Shown here piece after piece: positions 34,424-45,158 of a DNA stretch of 64,000 nucleotides. Location of the stretch: positions 9,634,994 through 9,698,993 of the forward strand of contig NC_035164.2 in NCBI RefSeq assembly GCF_001659605.2, written 5' to 3'. This DNA comes from Manihot esculenta (taxonomy: Eukaryota > Streptophyta > Magnoliopsida > Malpighiales > Euphorbiaceae). The notes under the pieces are model-generated. The model saw only the letters and a list, made by a program, of their open reading frames with translations, did not search any database and was not told where the DNA came from. The first letter of the stretch is position 1. Every line of letters starts with the position of its first letter. A program made the position numbers and the translations under genes.

Positions 34424-34716
34424 GGGGTTACCGGCGACGTCCAACAGACTAGACTCCATATGGGTGATTGTGGATAGACTGACTAAATCTGCTCACTTCA
34501 TTCCTGTCAGGAGTAGCTACTCTGTGGACAAGCTAGCGCAGGTATATGTTGATGAAGTTGTGAGGTTACATGGGGCTCCTGTTTCTATAGTGTCTGACAG
34601 AGGACCCCAGTTTACCTCCAGGTTTTGGCGAAGTCTGCAAGAGGCTATGGGCACAAGATTAGACTTCAGCACTGCTTTCCAGAATGGAAATGGGAGAATA
34701 TAGCCATGGATTTTGT
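34421..34716 (+). pseudogene. U integrase core pieces in swapped order
   Basis: 34421-34680 encodes GLPATSNRLDSIWVIVDRLT to [16 protein letters not shown] and LDFSTAF. 34677-34716 then encodes EWKWENIAMDFV (in another frame), which in T1 lies immediately before GLPA. The catalytic Asp of AMDF is thus moved behind the Asp of SDRG, and the Glu is absent. The two pieces join at TTCCA, which is present in both parental sequences. Confidence 0.9.
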
Positions 34717-35068
34717 CTCTCTTTGTACATGATCAATTTATGTGTAGCTAAGCTTGGTGCATGGTAGTTTTTTTTTCTATCTCTGTAGTTACTGTATGGT
34801 ACCATAGTAGGTATCACTCTCTGAGTGCATACAGACAGAGCATGCATAGTCTAAGCTTAGTGTATGAGCAAGAGTTCAAAGATTCAAGAAAAGAAAAGTT
34901 AGAAAAAAAAAAAAAGAGAAGAGTAAGTAACAGTTTTAAGCTTAAGTATGATCATGTATGGGATTTACCAGGTACACAGAGTTGACAGTAGGCTTACTAT
35001 GGGTCCCGGCGGCCTTAAGCCGATCTGGATCCTAGTGCCGGTGATGGTCCGGTAAGCGGGCTGTTACA
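34717..35068 (+). repeat. LTR end of U, plus orientation
   Basis: Continues an LTR from CTCTTTGTACATG to the terminal CTGTTACA and leads into a proper primer site. Its last 104 bp recur with one visible difference at 37970-38073. Confidence 0.9.
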
Positions 35069-35071
35069 GAT

Positions 35072-35083
35072 TGGTATCAGAGC
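35072..35083 (+). other. Primer binding site of U (tRNA-iMet)
   Basis: TGGTATCAGAGC starts 3 bp after the LTR terminus at 35068, as in the T copies. Confidence 0.9.
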
Positions 35084-35354
35084 ATAGGGCCTCTAGAGTA
35101 CGGTGTGCTGAGCTAAGATGCTCAGGGATTAGAGATATCTCACATCGGAAAGAGGTTGTTTTCGAGGGCAAGCACAATAGGAAGATCATGTCCACTAGGA
35201 TAGGATGTTGAGTCCTGTCTTGATGTGTAATGCCATGATTTTATGCATGCGCATTTAATGATATGCTATGATATGTTATGTTATGAGTTGAGGGCTCATG
35301 TTGTTACATGGATCCTATGATGCTAAAGTTCATGTTATGTTTTCAGAAGCTAAG

Positions 35355-36151
35355 ATGAGAGGAACCCGTCGATCAGCTAGATTGACTGGAGCTCCGCCCG
35401 AGAATGAGGGTATGGAAGGGCGTCCCCCTGCTTTGCCAAGAGCTATGTCCCAAAGGGCAGGCAGAGAAAGATCATCAAGGGACCCTAGAAGGTCTTTTGA
35501 TGAAAGCAGGAGGGAGACAGAACAGAGAAGAAGATCTAGTGATACAAGGGAAGAGATGGATGTGGATCCAAGAAGGGATGGAGGGTTAGGTGTTGGCACT
35601 ACGGAGGAGGATGTGGGATCATCACAGGGAGGCGGTCAGGCCTCGGGGTATGGTTATCCACCCCACTATCAGCCCTATCCACAGGGTCCAGGATATTCGA
35701 TGGGAGGTACATCGGATTATCCTAGTTTTCACCCATATCCCACATATATGCCTTATCCACCGTATTACCCCCCATATCCACCATATCCCATGTATCCACC
35801 CTCACCTTTTTACCCCAGTCCAGCATACTCTACACCAGAAAGTTCTGCACCTCCCCCACCACCACCAGTGGTACAACCAGAAGCCCCAGTTATCCAAACA
35901 CCTCAACCTGGCCCATCTGTGAGGAGCAAGGTAAAGATGACTGATTACCTAAAGTTAGATGCTCCTAAGTATCAATCAGGAGATGATCCGTTTGAGTACA
36001 TTAAAGCAGTCAAGATGATAGCAGATGAGCTAGGGGCAGATGATACCAGAGCCATTCAGATGGCAGGGTTCACTTTAAAATGTAAGAAGGCGAAGGAATG
36101 GTTTGGCGTTTATGTGGACCCTAGGTTGGATAACATGTCTTGGGAGGAGTT
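35355..36151 (+). pseudogene. U gag 5' part
   Basis: Start chosen at MRGTRRSARLTGAPPE, matching the T-family start and 11 bp after an acceptor-like GTTTTCAG (the T copies have it 8 bp upstream). Then come the charged segment, a Tyr/Pro-rich run (MPYPPYYPPYPPYPMYPPSP), and the capsid domain to NMSWEEF. There the frame runs into inverted LTR at AGTT (36148-36151). The missing continuation is at 33427, so gag is cut in two and the halves are in reversed order. Confidence 0.92.
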
Positions 36152-37112
36152 CTTAACTTTTAAAATAAAGTTCTGTTCCACTCACCTCTGTCAATTGCTG
36201 AGCAGTCTCTGTAACTCTAACTCTGTGGGCCTCCTTGGTCTCTCGGGTCCGTACCTACACAGGTGGACTCAAATGAGGACCAAACTTACTTAAACATAAC
36301 TCCTACTATCTCCCCAAAACCCCTCTAAAACATCATAGGCATGCATGGAAAAATGGGCAAAAGAAGGCTGGACTGGGCACTTTCGGCGGCTGGTTCGGCG
36401 GCCGAAACCTCCCTCCAGAGACGAAACTCATGCATGTTCGGCGGCACCTTCGGCGGCCGAAAGCCTCGTCCAGAGACGAAACTCATGCACTTTCGGCGGC
36501 CGAACTCCCTCTTTCGGCGGCCGAAAGTCTCTTTCTCACCCAAAAGCCTAGCTTTCGGGGGCAAGGTTTGGCAGCCGAAACTGCCTCCACAAGGGGTTCG
36601 GCGGCCGAACCTTGCTTCGGCGGCCGAACCTGGATTCTCCAGAAAGGCAGAATCCGAGCACAACTCATGCTCTCAGCCTCCAAACTCCTATCAAACACCC
36701 AGAACATGCATACCAACACTTCTCAACTAACATATAACATAACTCATGTATATAGAGGCCTAAAAACTAGTTCAAGCCCCAAAAACAACAACAAAACGCA
36801 TATGAGCAACATATGCTCAAACTCATGCTTATACCCCAAAACATGCCATAAACCTCTCCAAAACTTCTAAAACTTGCTTTAAACATAAGGGGAGGTGAGG
36901 ATCCATGCTTACCTCTTGAAGAACTAGAGGATTGATGATCCAAGCTTGGAGATGGGGAAAAACTCAATCAAACTCTCCAAGTGCTCAACTTTGCTTCCTT
37001 TTGCTCAAATCTCTAAAACAAAGCTCAAATCAAGTTAAAACATGCAAGATTTGAGGAAAACATGAGAAATCACACCAAGGAGAGCTTGAACCTACCTTTG
37101 ACCCAAAAACAG
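36148..37112 (-). repeat. LTR of U, inverted segment 2
   Basis: 965 bp, the exact reverse partner of 31240-32204 with no indels (paired coordinates sum to 68352 throughout) and very few substitutions. It begins at AGTT and ends at CAG, each shared with the neighbouring coding block. Confidence 0.93.
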
Positions 37113-37969
37113 TGACAGAGGTCAAGAGTTTCTTGGGTTTGGCAGGCTACTACAGGAGGTTCGTTCAGGACTTCTCCAAGATAGCGGCTCCTATGACCAG
37201 ATTAACCAGAAAGAACCAGAGATTCACATGGTCTGACCAATGTGAAGAGAGCTTTGAAGAGTTAAAGAGAAGATTAACTTCAGCACCGGTGTTAGCTCTG
37301 CCTACTAGTGATGAAGACTTCACAGTGTTCTGTGATGCGTCCCGAGTGGGATTAGGTTGTGTGTTAATGCAGAATGACAGAGTAATAGCTTATGCTTCTA
37401 GACAGCTGAAGAAGCACGAGCTGAACTATCCAACACACGATCTTGAGATGGCAGCTGTTATCTTTGCACTCAAGATGTGGAGGCATTACCTCTATGGGGT
37501 GAAATGTGAGATCTTTACAGATCATAAGAGCCTACAGCACATCCTGAGTCAGAGGGAGTTAAATTTGAGGCAGAGACGGTGGGTGGAATTGCTTAGTGAT
37601 TATGATTGCAAGATCCAGTATCATCCGGGAAAGGCAAATGTTGTAGCCGATGCCTTGAGCCGGAAATCCTTAGGCAGTTTATCCCACATTACAGCAGAAA
37701 GGAGGCCGGTGGTGAAGGACTTCTACAGATTAGTTGAGGAAGGGCTACAGTTAGAGTTAACTAGTACAGGTGCTTTGATTGCACAGATGAGAGTTACACC
37801 CGTGTTTCTGGAGCAGGTGGCTCAGAAACAACATGAGGATCCAGTGTTGGTCAAGATTGCCAGGACTGTTCAGTCAGGCAAGAGCGAAGAGTTCAGATTC
37901 GACAACCAAGGGATTCTCCGCTACGGGCATAGACTATGTGTACCAGACGACATCAGTTTGAAAGGAGAC
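37110..37969 (+). pseudogene. U pol piece: RT thumb, RNase H, integrase start
   Basis: Encodes [20 protein letters not shown], the RNase H domain ([42 protein letters not shown]) and the linker to the integrase, ending at [11 protein letters not shown]. At that point it passes directly into the LTR terminal 104 bp. The RNase H frame itself is open and its motifs are intact. Confidence 0.92.
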
Positions 37970-38078
37970 TTACCAGGTACACAGAGTTGACAGTAGGCTT
38001 ACTACGGGTCCCGGCGGCCTTAAGCCGATCTGGATCCTAGTGCCGGTGATGGTCCGGTAAGCGGGCTGTTACACAGCC

Positions 38079-38949
38079 GGTCCTTCCTCTTCTTCTTCTT
38101 GCTTTCTTTCTTTTATTTTTGTGTTAATTTCAGCCATGAGTGGCTGAAATCCTTTTTCTAGTTGAAGATTAGGTGAAACTTCAGTTTGCTTATGGATTGT
38201 GAGATCTGAACACATGTTGTTTATCTTTTATTTATCAATATTTATGCAATTTCATGCTTAATGCTATTGTTGCTTTGTTGTTTAGTTGTTTAGATCAATA
38301 GGGCTCATTGAGTCTTGATTGCAAAGTAATAATTTGTTAGTTTGGATAATTTAAGTTCGTAATTGCTTGAATTATTCAAACACAAGTAACTCTTGGTATA
38401 GAAACCAAGGAGATTGCATAAACTAGCAATATCACCATACGTTTGGGTAGTTAGAATTAGATCTCTCTATTTCTTAATGCAATTAACAGTTGTATGATGC
38501 TAAAAGCCCCAAGGATGTTCTTTGGCAACTTATTGATTAGTGATTAATTAGAGAATGTTTCCTAGTTAATCTATGCTTAAGGAGGGATATGGAGGTGAGA
38601 AGCGTCTTCCACCTCCATAACTAATTTATTGAGTCAAATAAAAGAATATAAGTGTCAATGATCAATCCCAACAACTGAAGTGGATCCAATTCTTCAACTA
38701 GACTTTTCTCCTTATTGAATTCTCTTTACTTTATTATTTGCTTTACTTTGCTATTTTTAATTTTAGTTTAGTTCATCAATTTCAAAACCCCCCTTTTATT
38801 TTATTTTCAGTTTATTTACTTGGTCTTGATAAGAAAAATAGGTGAGTATCAATTCCATGTGGATTCGATCCTTTTACACTATCTACAGTTATAAAATTGT
38901 GGATAACCAAAAATGTTATTTTTGACCGGTTTCGACAATCGCACAGTCA
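38079..38949 (+). repeat. 5' LTR of D1, right part
   Basis: Continues the D1 LTR after U and its duplicated CAGCC. It aligns with D2 in reverse (for example TTTTTCTAGTTGAAGATTAG and TATCAATTCCATGTGGATTC versus the D2 equivalents). It ends CGCACAGTCA, 5 bp before the primer site. Confidence 0.83.
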
Positions 38950-38954
38950 AAAAT

Positions 38955-38972
38955 TGGTGCCTTTGCCGGGGA
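38955..38972 (+). other. Primer binding site of D1 (tRNA-Asp-like)
   Basis: TGGTGCCTTTGCCGGGGA differs at two positions from TGGCGCCGTTGCCGGGGA, which many Tat/Athila-type elements use and which I recall as complementary to tRNA-Asp. The tRNA identity is from memory. Confidence 0.65.
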
Positions 38973-39001
38973 ATTGATTTAACTAATTTATTTTTTCTTT
39001 C

Positions 39002-39384
39002 ATGATCAGGGCTGGACGCAAAGATACTTTACTTTACGATCCAGAAATTGAGCGTATAACAAATAAACTAAGGAAGCAACCCAATCTGAGGAGCTAAGCC
39101 TCAAAGCCATCCTCATCAACAGCTGCTGTCCAAGAGACATCACATACTGAAACTGCCACAATTGCACCAGAAATTGCTGAACTAGCTGAACCAGCAACGC
39201 CCATTGCAGAAACAAAATCAGCACCTGCTGAAACAGAACAACAAACTGCTGAGTTTGCCCAAACAGCCGCTGAGATGGCTGAATTCAAGGTGCAACCTGC
39301 TGCCCCTGTCCTAAGACCAGCTGAACCTACTATCTATGCTAAAATTACACCAGAAAGAGCACTAAGAGAGTTGGCAGCCCCTAT
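39002..39384 (+). pseudogene. D1 gag N-terminus
   Basis: Begins MIRAGRKDTLLYDPEIERIT, has an in-frame stop at about residue 32, then a Thr/Ala/Glu-rich stretch and RALRELAAPI, similar to the TLRELA(A/T)P block near the start of Tat/Athila gags. It is cut by T2 at CCTAT (39380-39384). Confidence 0.65.
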
Positions 39385-39607
39385 TGTAATACCCGGCTAG
39401 ACTCCGGTATCGAAATTCCTACCGTCCGGTGGAATCTCGAATGTCGGAAGCCTCTAGTAGGGTAGAATCATGTTTTCATAAAATGTTTTAAGGTATTTCA
39501 TGTTTTTAAGTAAAATGGAAATGAGTTTTTGCATAAAAACAACCTTGGAGGAAAACTCAGGTTCGGCCGCCGAACCTCAAGTTCGGCCGCTGAACATGCA
39601 TGCCTTC
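39385..39607 (+). repeat. 5' LTR of T2, left part
   Basis: Matches the first 223 bp of the T1 LTR, including two palindromes (one degraded to TTCGGCCGCTGAA), up to the T3 target duplication. Confidence 0.95.
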
Positions 39608-41921
39608 TGTAACGACCCGAAAATCGGACCGCTACCGGCGCTAGGATCCGGGTCGGCTTAAGGCCGCCAAGACCCGTAGCAAGCCTGACATACATCCTGA
39701 AAACCTGTTTAATCCCATACATGATCAACAACATACATAAAAATTTTAAAACTTTTCTTTCATACACCCAACTCAACCTGAGCATGCACTGTACATAGCC
39801 ATAATCATAATCATGACCCCTCTGTGGGATCCCATCAATGCCCCAATGGGCGATACATCATAAGATGAGTTGGCTCACATGAACATTATAAAACATCTCT
39901 GATCATGTATTAAAAGGGATACCTTATACATAATGTCAAGCACAATCTCTAAACCTCAATATCATTACATGACTGAAACTGTACTTTTACATAACCTAAT
40001 ACATTTATCATGTCCACACTATCTATTACATACACAAGACTTCATTACTCTTGTAAACCTCCTGGTCTACCCTGTACCTGCAATCCTGGGGAAATTGGGA
40101 GAGGGGTGAGCTACTAGAGCCTAGTGAGCAGAATAATAAAACATTTAAAAACATATGATAACATGGAATGCATCACATCACAGCTAATCACCTCAAGGAT
40201 GAACCTGTCACCAATAGCCCTCTACATGGTCCAACTGTGCCAGAACGTAGAATGGGTCCTGGTCTTTCCCTTACATATCATAACATAACAGTGTCCAACT
40301 GTGCCAGAACGTAGAATGGGTCCTGGTCTTTCCCTTACATAGTGCCAGCGAACGTAGAATGGGTCCCACTGGTCTTACATTACGTACCGTACATATCACA
40401 TTGTCATAACATAGATCGAGGGCTATGGATCATCCAGCATTCATCCACATCAACATTTAAATATGCAATGCAACATATTCGTGAATTCTAATGCAAGCAA
40501 CCTAATTCATCACATGGCATTCATGATGCATGATTATGCTCAATCCTTGCAATTGATTTGCTTAAAAACATAAAGGGTTATTCCACTCACCTCTGGATAG
40601 CTCTGACCAGACACTGGGGCAACAGACTCACTGCTGGGGTCCTCGGTTCCTCGGGTCTGAACCTACACAGGTGGACTCAAATGAGGGACCAATCATACAT
40701 GAACATAACTCTAAACTATTCCCCAAAAACCCCCTAAAACATCATGGATTAATCATAGAAAAACATGCAAGAAAGGGCTGGACAGGGCACTTTCGGCGGC
40801 AGGTTCGGCGGCCGAAAGTCCCTCCAGAGCCGAAAGTCAGACAGGTTCGGCGGCACCTTCGGCGGCCGAAACTCCTAGACAGAGGCGAAACTCATGCATG
40901 TTCAGCGGCACTTTCGGCGGCCGAAACTCCCAGACAGAGACGAAAGTCTCCTTTCGGGGGCAAGCTTCGGCAGCCGAAGGCTGCCTCCACAAGCATGTTC
41001 GGTGGCCGAAAGTTCCTTCGGCTGCCGAACCTGGTTTCTCCCAGAATGGCAGAAACTCAGCTCCCCTATGCATTTATGCCTCCAAAACTACCCAAACATG
41101 CATAAACCTATTCTACAACATTCCCAATCATACACAAGCAAACATACAAGTTCCTAGGGGCATCAAACCAACAAAAACCCCAACTACAACACACAAGCAA
41201 CTCACATTGTTCAAAATCACCTCAAAAACCCATAAGCACAACATAAGCTACACACGCATTTTCTACCCCATGAACTTGCATAAAACTTGCTTAAAACATA
41301 AAGTAAGCTAGAGATCGACTCTTACCTCTTGAAGATCGAGGGTAGAGGCGATCTAACTTGGAGTTGGAAGAGATTTGAGTTCTTGAACCTCAAAACTCCA
41401 AAACTTGCTCAAAACTCGGAAATCTTCAAAACAAGATGAAAACTAGTGAAAAACTCGAAAGATCTGAAGGAAAAGACTCAAGATCGGTGAGGGGTGGCAG
41501 AGAACTCACCTTGGCCGGAAATGGGGAAAAAGCTCGCCAGTTTTCGGCTAAGGGACCCTTTTATAGTGGCTGGCCAGGCCACGTTTGGGGGCCGAACGTG
41601 CCTCCGCATGCATGCCATGTTCGGCGGCCGAACTTGAGGTTCGGAGGCCGAACCTGGACTTTCCTCACTTATGCTTTCGGGGGCCTAAAGGCGCTCCCGA
41701 AGGCATGCATGTTCGGCGGCCGAACTTGAGGTTCGGCGGCCGAACCTGAGTTTTCCTTCAAGGTTGCTTTTATGCAAAAACTCATTTCCATTCTACTTAA
41801 AACCATGAAATTCCTTAAAACATTTTATGAAAACAAGATTCTACCCTACTAGAGGCTTCCGACATCCAAGATTCCACCGGACGGTAGGAATTCCGATACC
41901 GAAGTCTAGCCGGGTATTACA
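39608..41921 (-). repeat. 3' LTR of T3
   Basis: 2314 bp, ends TGTAACGACCCG and GGGTATTACA. Compared with the T3 5' LTR it keeps the block between the last two palindrome pairs (41650-41705), which the 5' LTR has lost. Confidence 0.95.
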
Positions 41922-42870
41922 TTCTCCCCCCCTTAAGAACATTCGTCCCCGAATGTTCCTCAACTAGCACATAGCATGGCATAAAGCATAACATACATAC
42001 ATACATAGCACATAAACACATAGAGATCTAACCTTAAAAGAGATGAGGGTACTGCTGGAGCATAGACTCCCGTGTCTCCCAAGTGCATTCTTCCAAATTG
42101 TGGTGGTTCCACAGGACTTTCACCATCGGGATTTCCTTGTTTCTTAGCTTTCTGATCTGGGTGTCTATGATCCGTACTGGCTGTTCAACATAGGTGAGAT
42201 CCTCTCGGACCTCCACATCAGGCTCACTAAGAACCTTGCTCGGATCTGACACAAACTTCCTCAACATTGAAACATGGAAAACCGGATGGATCCTTTCCAT
42301 TGAAGCAGGTAAATCCAGCTTGTACGACACATTCCCAATCTTTTGCAAGATCTCGAAGGGCTCAATGTATCGTGGGGCTAGTTTACCTTTCCTCCCAAAG
42401 CGAACCACTCCTTTCATAGGAGACACCTTGAGCAATACCAGATCCCCCTCCTGAAACTCTAACTGCCTTCTGCGGATGCCTGCATAACTCTTCTGTCTGC
42501 TTGCAGCAGTCTTGATCCTTTCTCTGATTATGGGTACTACCCTGCTGGTAATCTCTACTAGCTCAGGCCCTGCCAAGGCCTTTTCTCCAACCTCTTCCCA
42601 GCAAACAGGTGATCTGCACTTCCTTCCATATAAAGCTTCATATGGAGCCATCCCGATGCTAGCATGATGGTTGTTATTGTAGGCAAACTCCACCAAAGGT
42701 AGATGCTGCCTCCAAGAACCGCCAAAGTCCAGCACACACATCCTGAGCATATCCTCGATGGTCTGGATGGTCCTTTCTGATTGTCCGTCCGTCTGTGGTT
42801 GGAAGGCAGTACTAAAATCCAACCTAGTACCCATGGCATTCTGCAGACTCCGCCAAAATCTGGAGGTGAA
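41922..42870 (-). pseudogene. T3 polypurine tract and integrase/chromodomain end of pol
   Basis: The purine tract (41922-41938, complement TTCTCCCCCCCC) is followed by the pol 3' end, with the stop at 42034-42036. The frame 42034-42834 covers [18 protein letters not shown] (with the catalytic Glu), [14 protein letters not shown], the GPY/F-like region [17 protein letters not shown] and the chromodomain ending in [17 protein letters not shown]4 cuts it at GTGAA (42866-42870), in the RFWRS segment; the rest is at 52830. Confidence 0.93.
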
Positions 42871-45158
42871 TGTAACGACCCGAAAATCGGACCGCTACCG
42901 GCGCTAGGATCCAGGTCGGCTTAAGGCCGCCAAGACCCGTAGCAAGCCTGACATTCATCCTGGAAACCTGTTTAATCCCATACATGATCAACAACATACA
43001 TAAAAATTTGAAACTTTTCCTTCAAACATCCAACTCAACCTGAACATACACTGTACATAGTCATAATCATAATCGTGATCCCTCTGTGGGATCTCGTCAA
43101 TGCCCCAATGGGCAATACAACATGAGATGAGTTGGCTTTCATGAACATTATAAAACATTTTTGATCATGTAATAAAAGGGATACCTCATACACAATGTCA
43201 AGCACAATATCTAATCCTCAATATCAATACAAGACTGAAATTGTACTTTTACATAACATTCATACGTCTATCATGTCCACACTAACTATTACATACACGA
43301 CTTCATTACTCTTGTAAACCTCCTGGCCTACCCTGTACCTGCAAACCTGGGGAAATGGGAGAGGGGTGAGCTACTAGAGCCCAGTGAGCAGAATAATAAA
43401 AACATTTAAATCATATGAATCATGGTATGCATCACATCACAGCTAATCACATCAAGGATGAACTTGTCACCAATAGCCCTCTATATGGTCCAACTGTGCC
43501 AGAACGTAGAATGGGTCCTGGTCTTTCCCTTACATATCATAACATAACAGTGTCCAACTGTACCAGAATGTAGAATGGGTCCTAGTCTTTCCCTTACATA
43601 GTGCCAGCGAACGTAGAATGGGTCCCACTGGTCTTACTTTCCATACCGTACATATCATATCGTCATATCATAGATCGAGGGCTATGGATCATCCAACATT
43701 CATCCACATCAACATTTAACATATGCAATGCAACATATTCGTGAATTCTAATGCAAACAACCTAATTCATCACATGGCATTCATGATGTGTGAATCATGC
43801 TAAAAAGTTCATCATTTGCTTTAAAACATAATGAGATATTCCACTCACCTCTGGATAGCTCTGACCAGACACTGGGGCAACAGACTCACTGCTGGGGTCC
43901 TCGGTTCCTCGGGTCCGAACCTACACAGGTGGACTCAAATGAGGGACCAAACATACATGAACATAACTCTAAACTATCCCCCAGAAACCCCCTAAAACAT
44001 CATAGAATAATCATAGAAAAACATGCAAGAAAGGACTGGACAGGGCACTTTCGGCGGCAGGTTCGGCGGCCGAAAGTCCCTCCAGAGCCGAAAGTCAGGC
44101 AGGTTCGGCGGCACCTTCAGCGGCCGAAACTCCCAGACAGAGGCGAAACTCATGCATGTTCGGCGGCACCTTCGGCGGCCGAAAGTGCCAGACAGAGACG
44201 AAAGTCTCCTTTTGGGGGCAACTTCGGCAGCCGAAAGGCCTGCCTCCCCAGCCATGTTCGGCGGCCGAAAGTTCCTTCGGCTGCCGAACCTGGTTTCTGC
44301 CAAAGGGCAGAAACTTGGCTCCCTTATGCATTTGTGCCTCCAAAACTAACCAATCATGCATAAACCTATTCTACAACATTCCCAAGCATTCACAAGCAAA
44401 CATACAAGCTCCTAGGGGCATCAAACCATCAAAAACCCCAACTACAACACACAAGCAACTCACATTGCTCAAAAACACATATAAAACCCATAAACCTAAC
44501 TATGAGCTAAACATGCATTTTACCCATAGATCTTGCATAAAACTTACTTTAAACATAAAATGAGCTTAAGATCGGCTCTTACCTCTTGTAGATCGAGGGA
44601 GAGGCGTCCTAAACTCGGAGATGGGAGGTTTTGAGTTCTTGAACCTCAAAGCTCCAAAACTTTGCTCAAAGCTTGAAAATCCTCAAAACCAGATAAAAAC
44701 TCATGAAAATCGAGTAAGATGGGAAGGAAAGAACTCAAGATCGGTGAGGGGCGGCGGAGAGATCACCTTGGCCGGAAATGGGAAGAAAGCTCGCCCATTT
44801 TCGGCTAAGGGACCCTTTTATAGTGGCTGGCCAGGCCACGTTCGGGGGCCGAACGTGCCTCCGCATGCATGCCATGTTCGGCAGCCGAACCTGGACTTTC
44901 CTCACTTATGCTTTCGGGGGCCTAAAGGCGCTCCCGAAGGCATGCATGTTCGGCGGCCGAACTTGAGATTCGGCGGCCGAACCTGAGTTTTCCTTCAAGG
45001 TTGTTTTCGTGCAAAAACTCATTTCCACTTTACTTAAAACCATGAAATACCTTAAAACATTTTATGAAAACATGATTCTACCCTACTAGAGGCTTCCGAC
45101 ATCCGAGATTCCACTGGACGGTAGGAATTCCGATACCGGAGTCTAGCCGGGTATTACA
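42871..45158 (-). repeat. 3' LTR of T4
   Basis: 2288 bp. It is nearly identical to the T4 5' LTR but lacks about 20 bp at 44878-44890, where the 5' LTR has an extra GGCGGCCGAACTTGAGGTTC unit. Confidence 0.96.

Larger units (their letters stand above)
30906..38073 (+). mobile_element. U: scrambled chromovirus, sister of the T family, TSD CAGCC
   Basis: The ends are normal: TGTAATACCCAGC at 30906, GCGGGCTGTTACA at 38073, and CAGCC on both sides (30901-30905, 38074-38078). Inside, LTR and coding blocks are out of order and partly inverted: LTR (+) 30906-32630; LTR (-) 32631-33430; gag (+) 33427-34423; integrase (+) 34421-34680; an earlier integrase piece (+) 34677-34716; LTR end (+) 34717-35068; primer site and gag start (+) 35069-36151; LTR (-) 36148-37112; RT end to integrase start (+) 37110-37969; LTR end (+) 37970-38073. 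Core RT, most of integrase, chromodomain and purine tract are missing. Confidence 0.93.
30212..39384 (+). mobile_element. D1: Tat/Athila-like Gypsy element, 5' LTR and gag start, host of U and T2
   Basis: Its 5' LTR is 30212-30905 plus 38079-38949 (about 1565 bp once U is removed), then a primer site and a gag start that stops at 39384 where T2 is inserted. Everything from 39385 to the window end lies inside T2, so the rest of D1 is beyond the window. The GTGCCTTTGCCGGGGA primer site and the gag style point to the Tat/Athila side of Gypsy, with moderate confidence. Confidence 0.8.

Noticed and set aside
33417..34703. The long fused gag-integrase frame of U as a novel single protein
   Set aside because: It has no start of its own, begins mid-domain after inverted LTR, and joins protease to integrase by a short-homology breakpoint. 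It is a rearrangement product unless expression is shown.
27721..38949. D2 and D1 as the two LTRs of one element
   Set aside because: They are in opposite orientations. The primer site and gag follow only the right one, so D2 is a separate solo LTR.
39608..45158. LTRs at 39608-41921 and 42871-45158 as the pair of one short element
   Set aside because: Both are followed by a purine tract and a pol 3' end, so both are 3' LTRs. TSDs pair 39608 with 59246 and 42871 with 52824.
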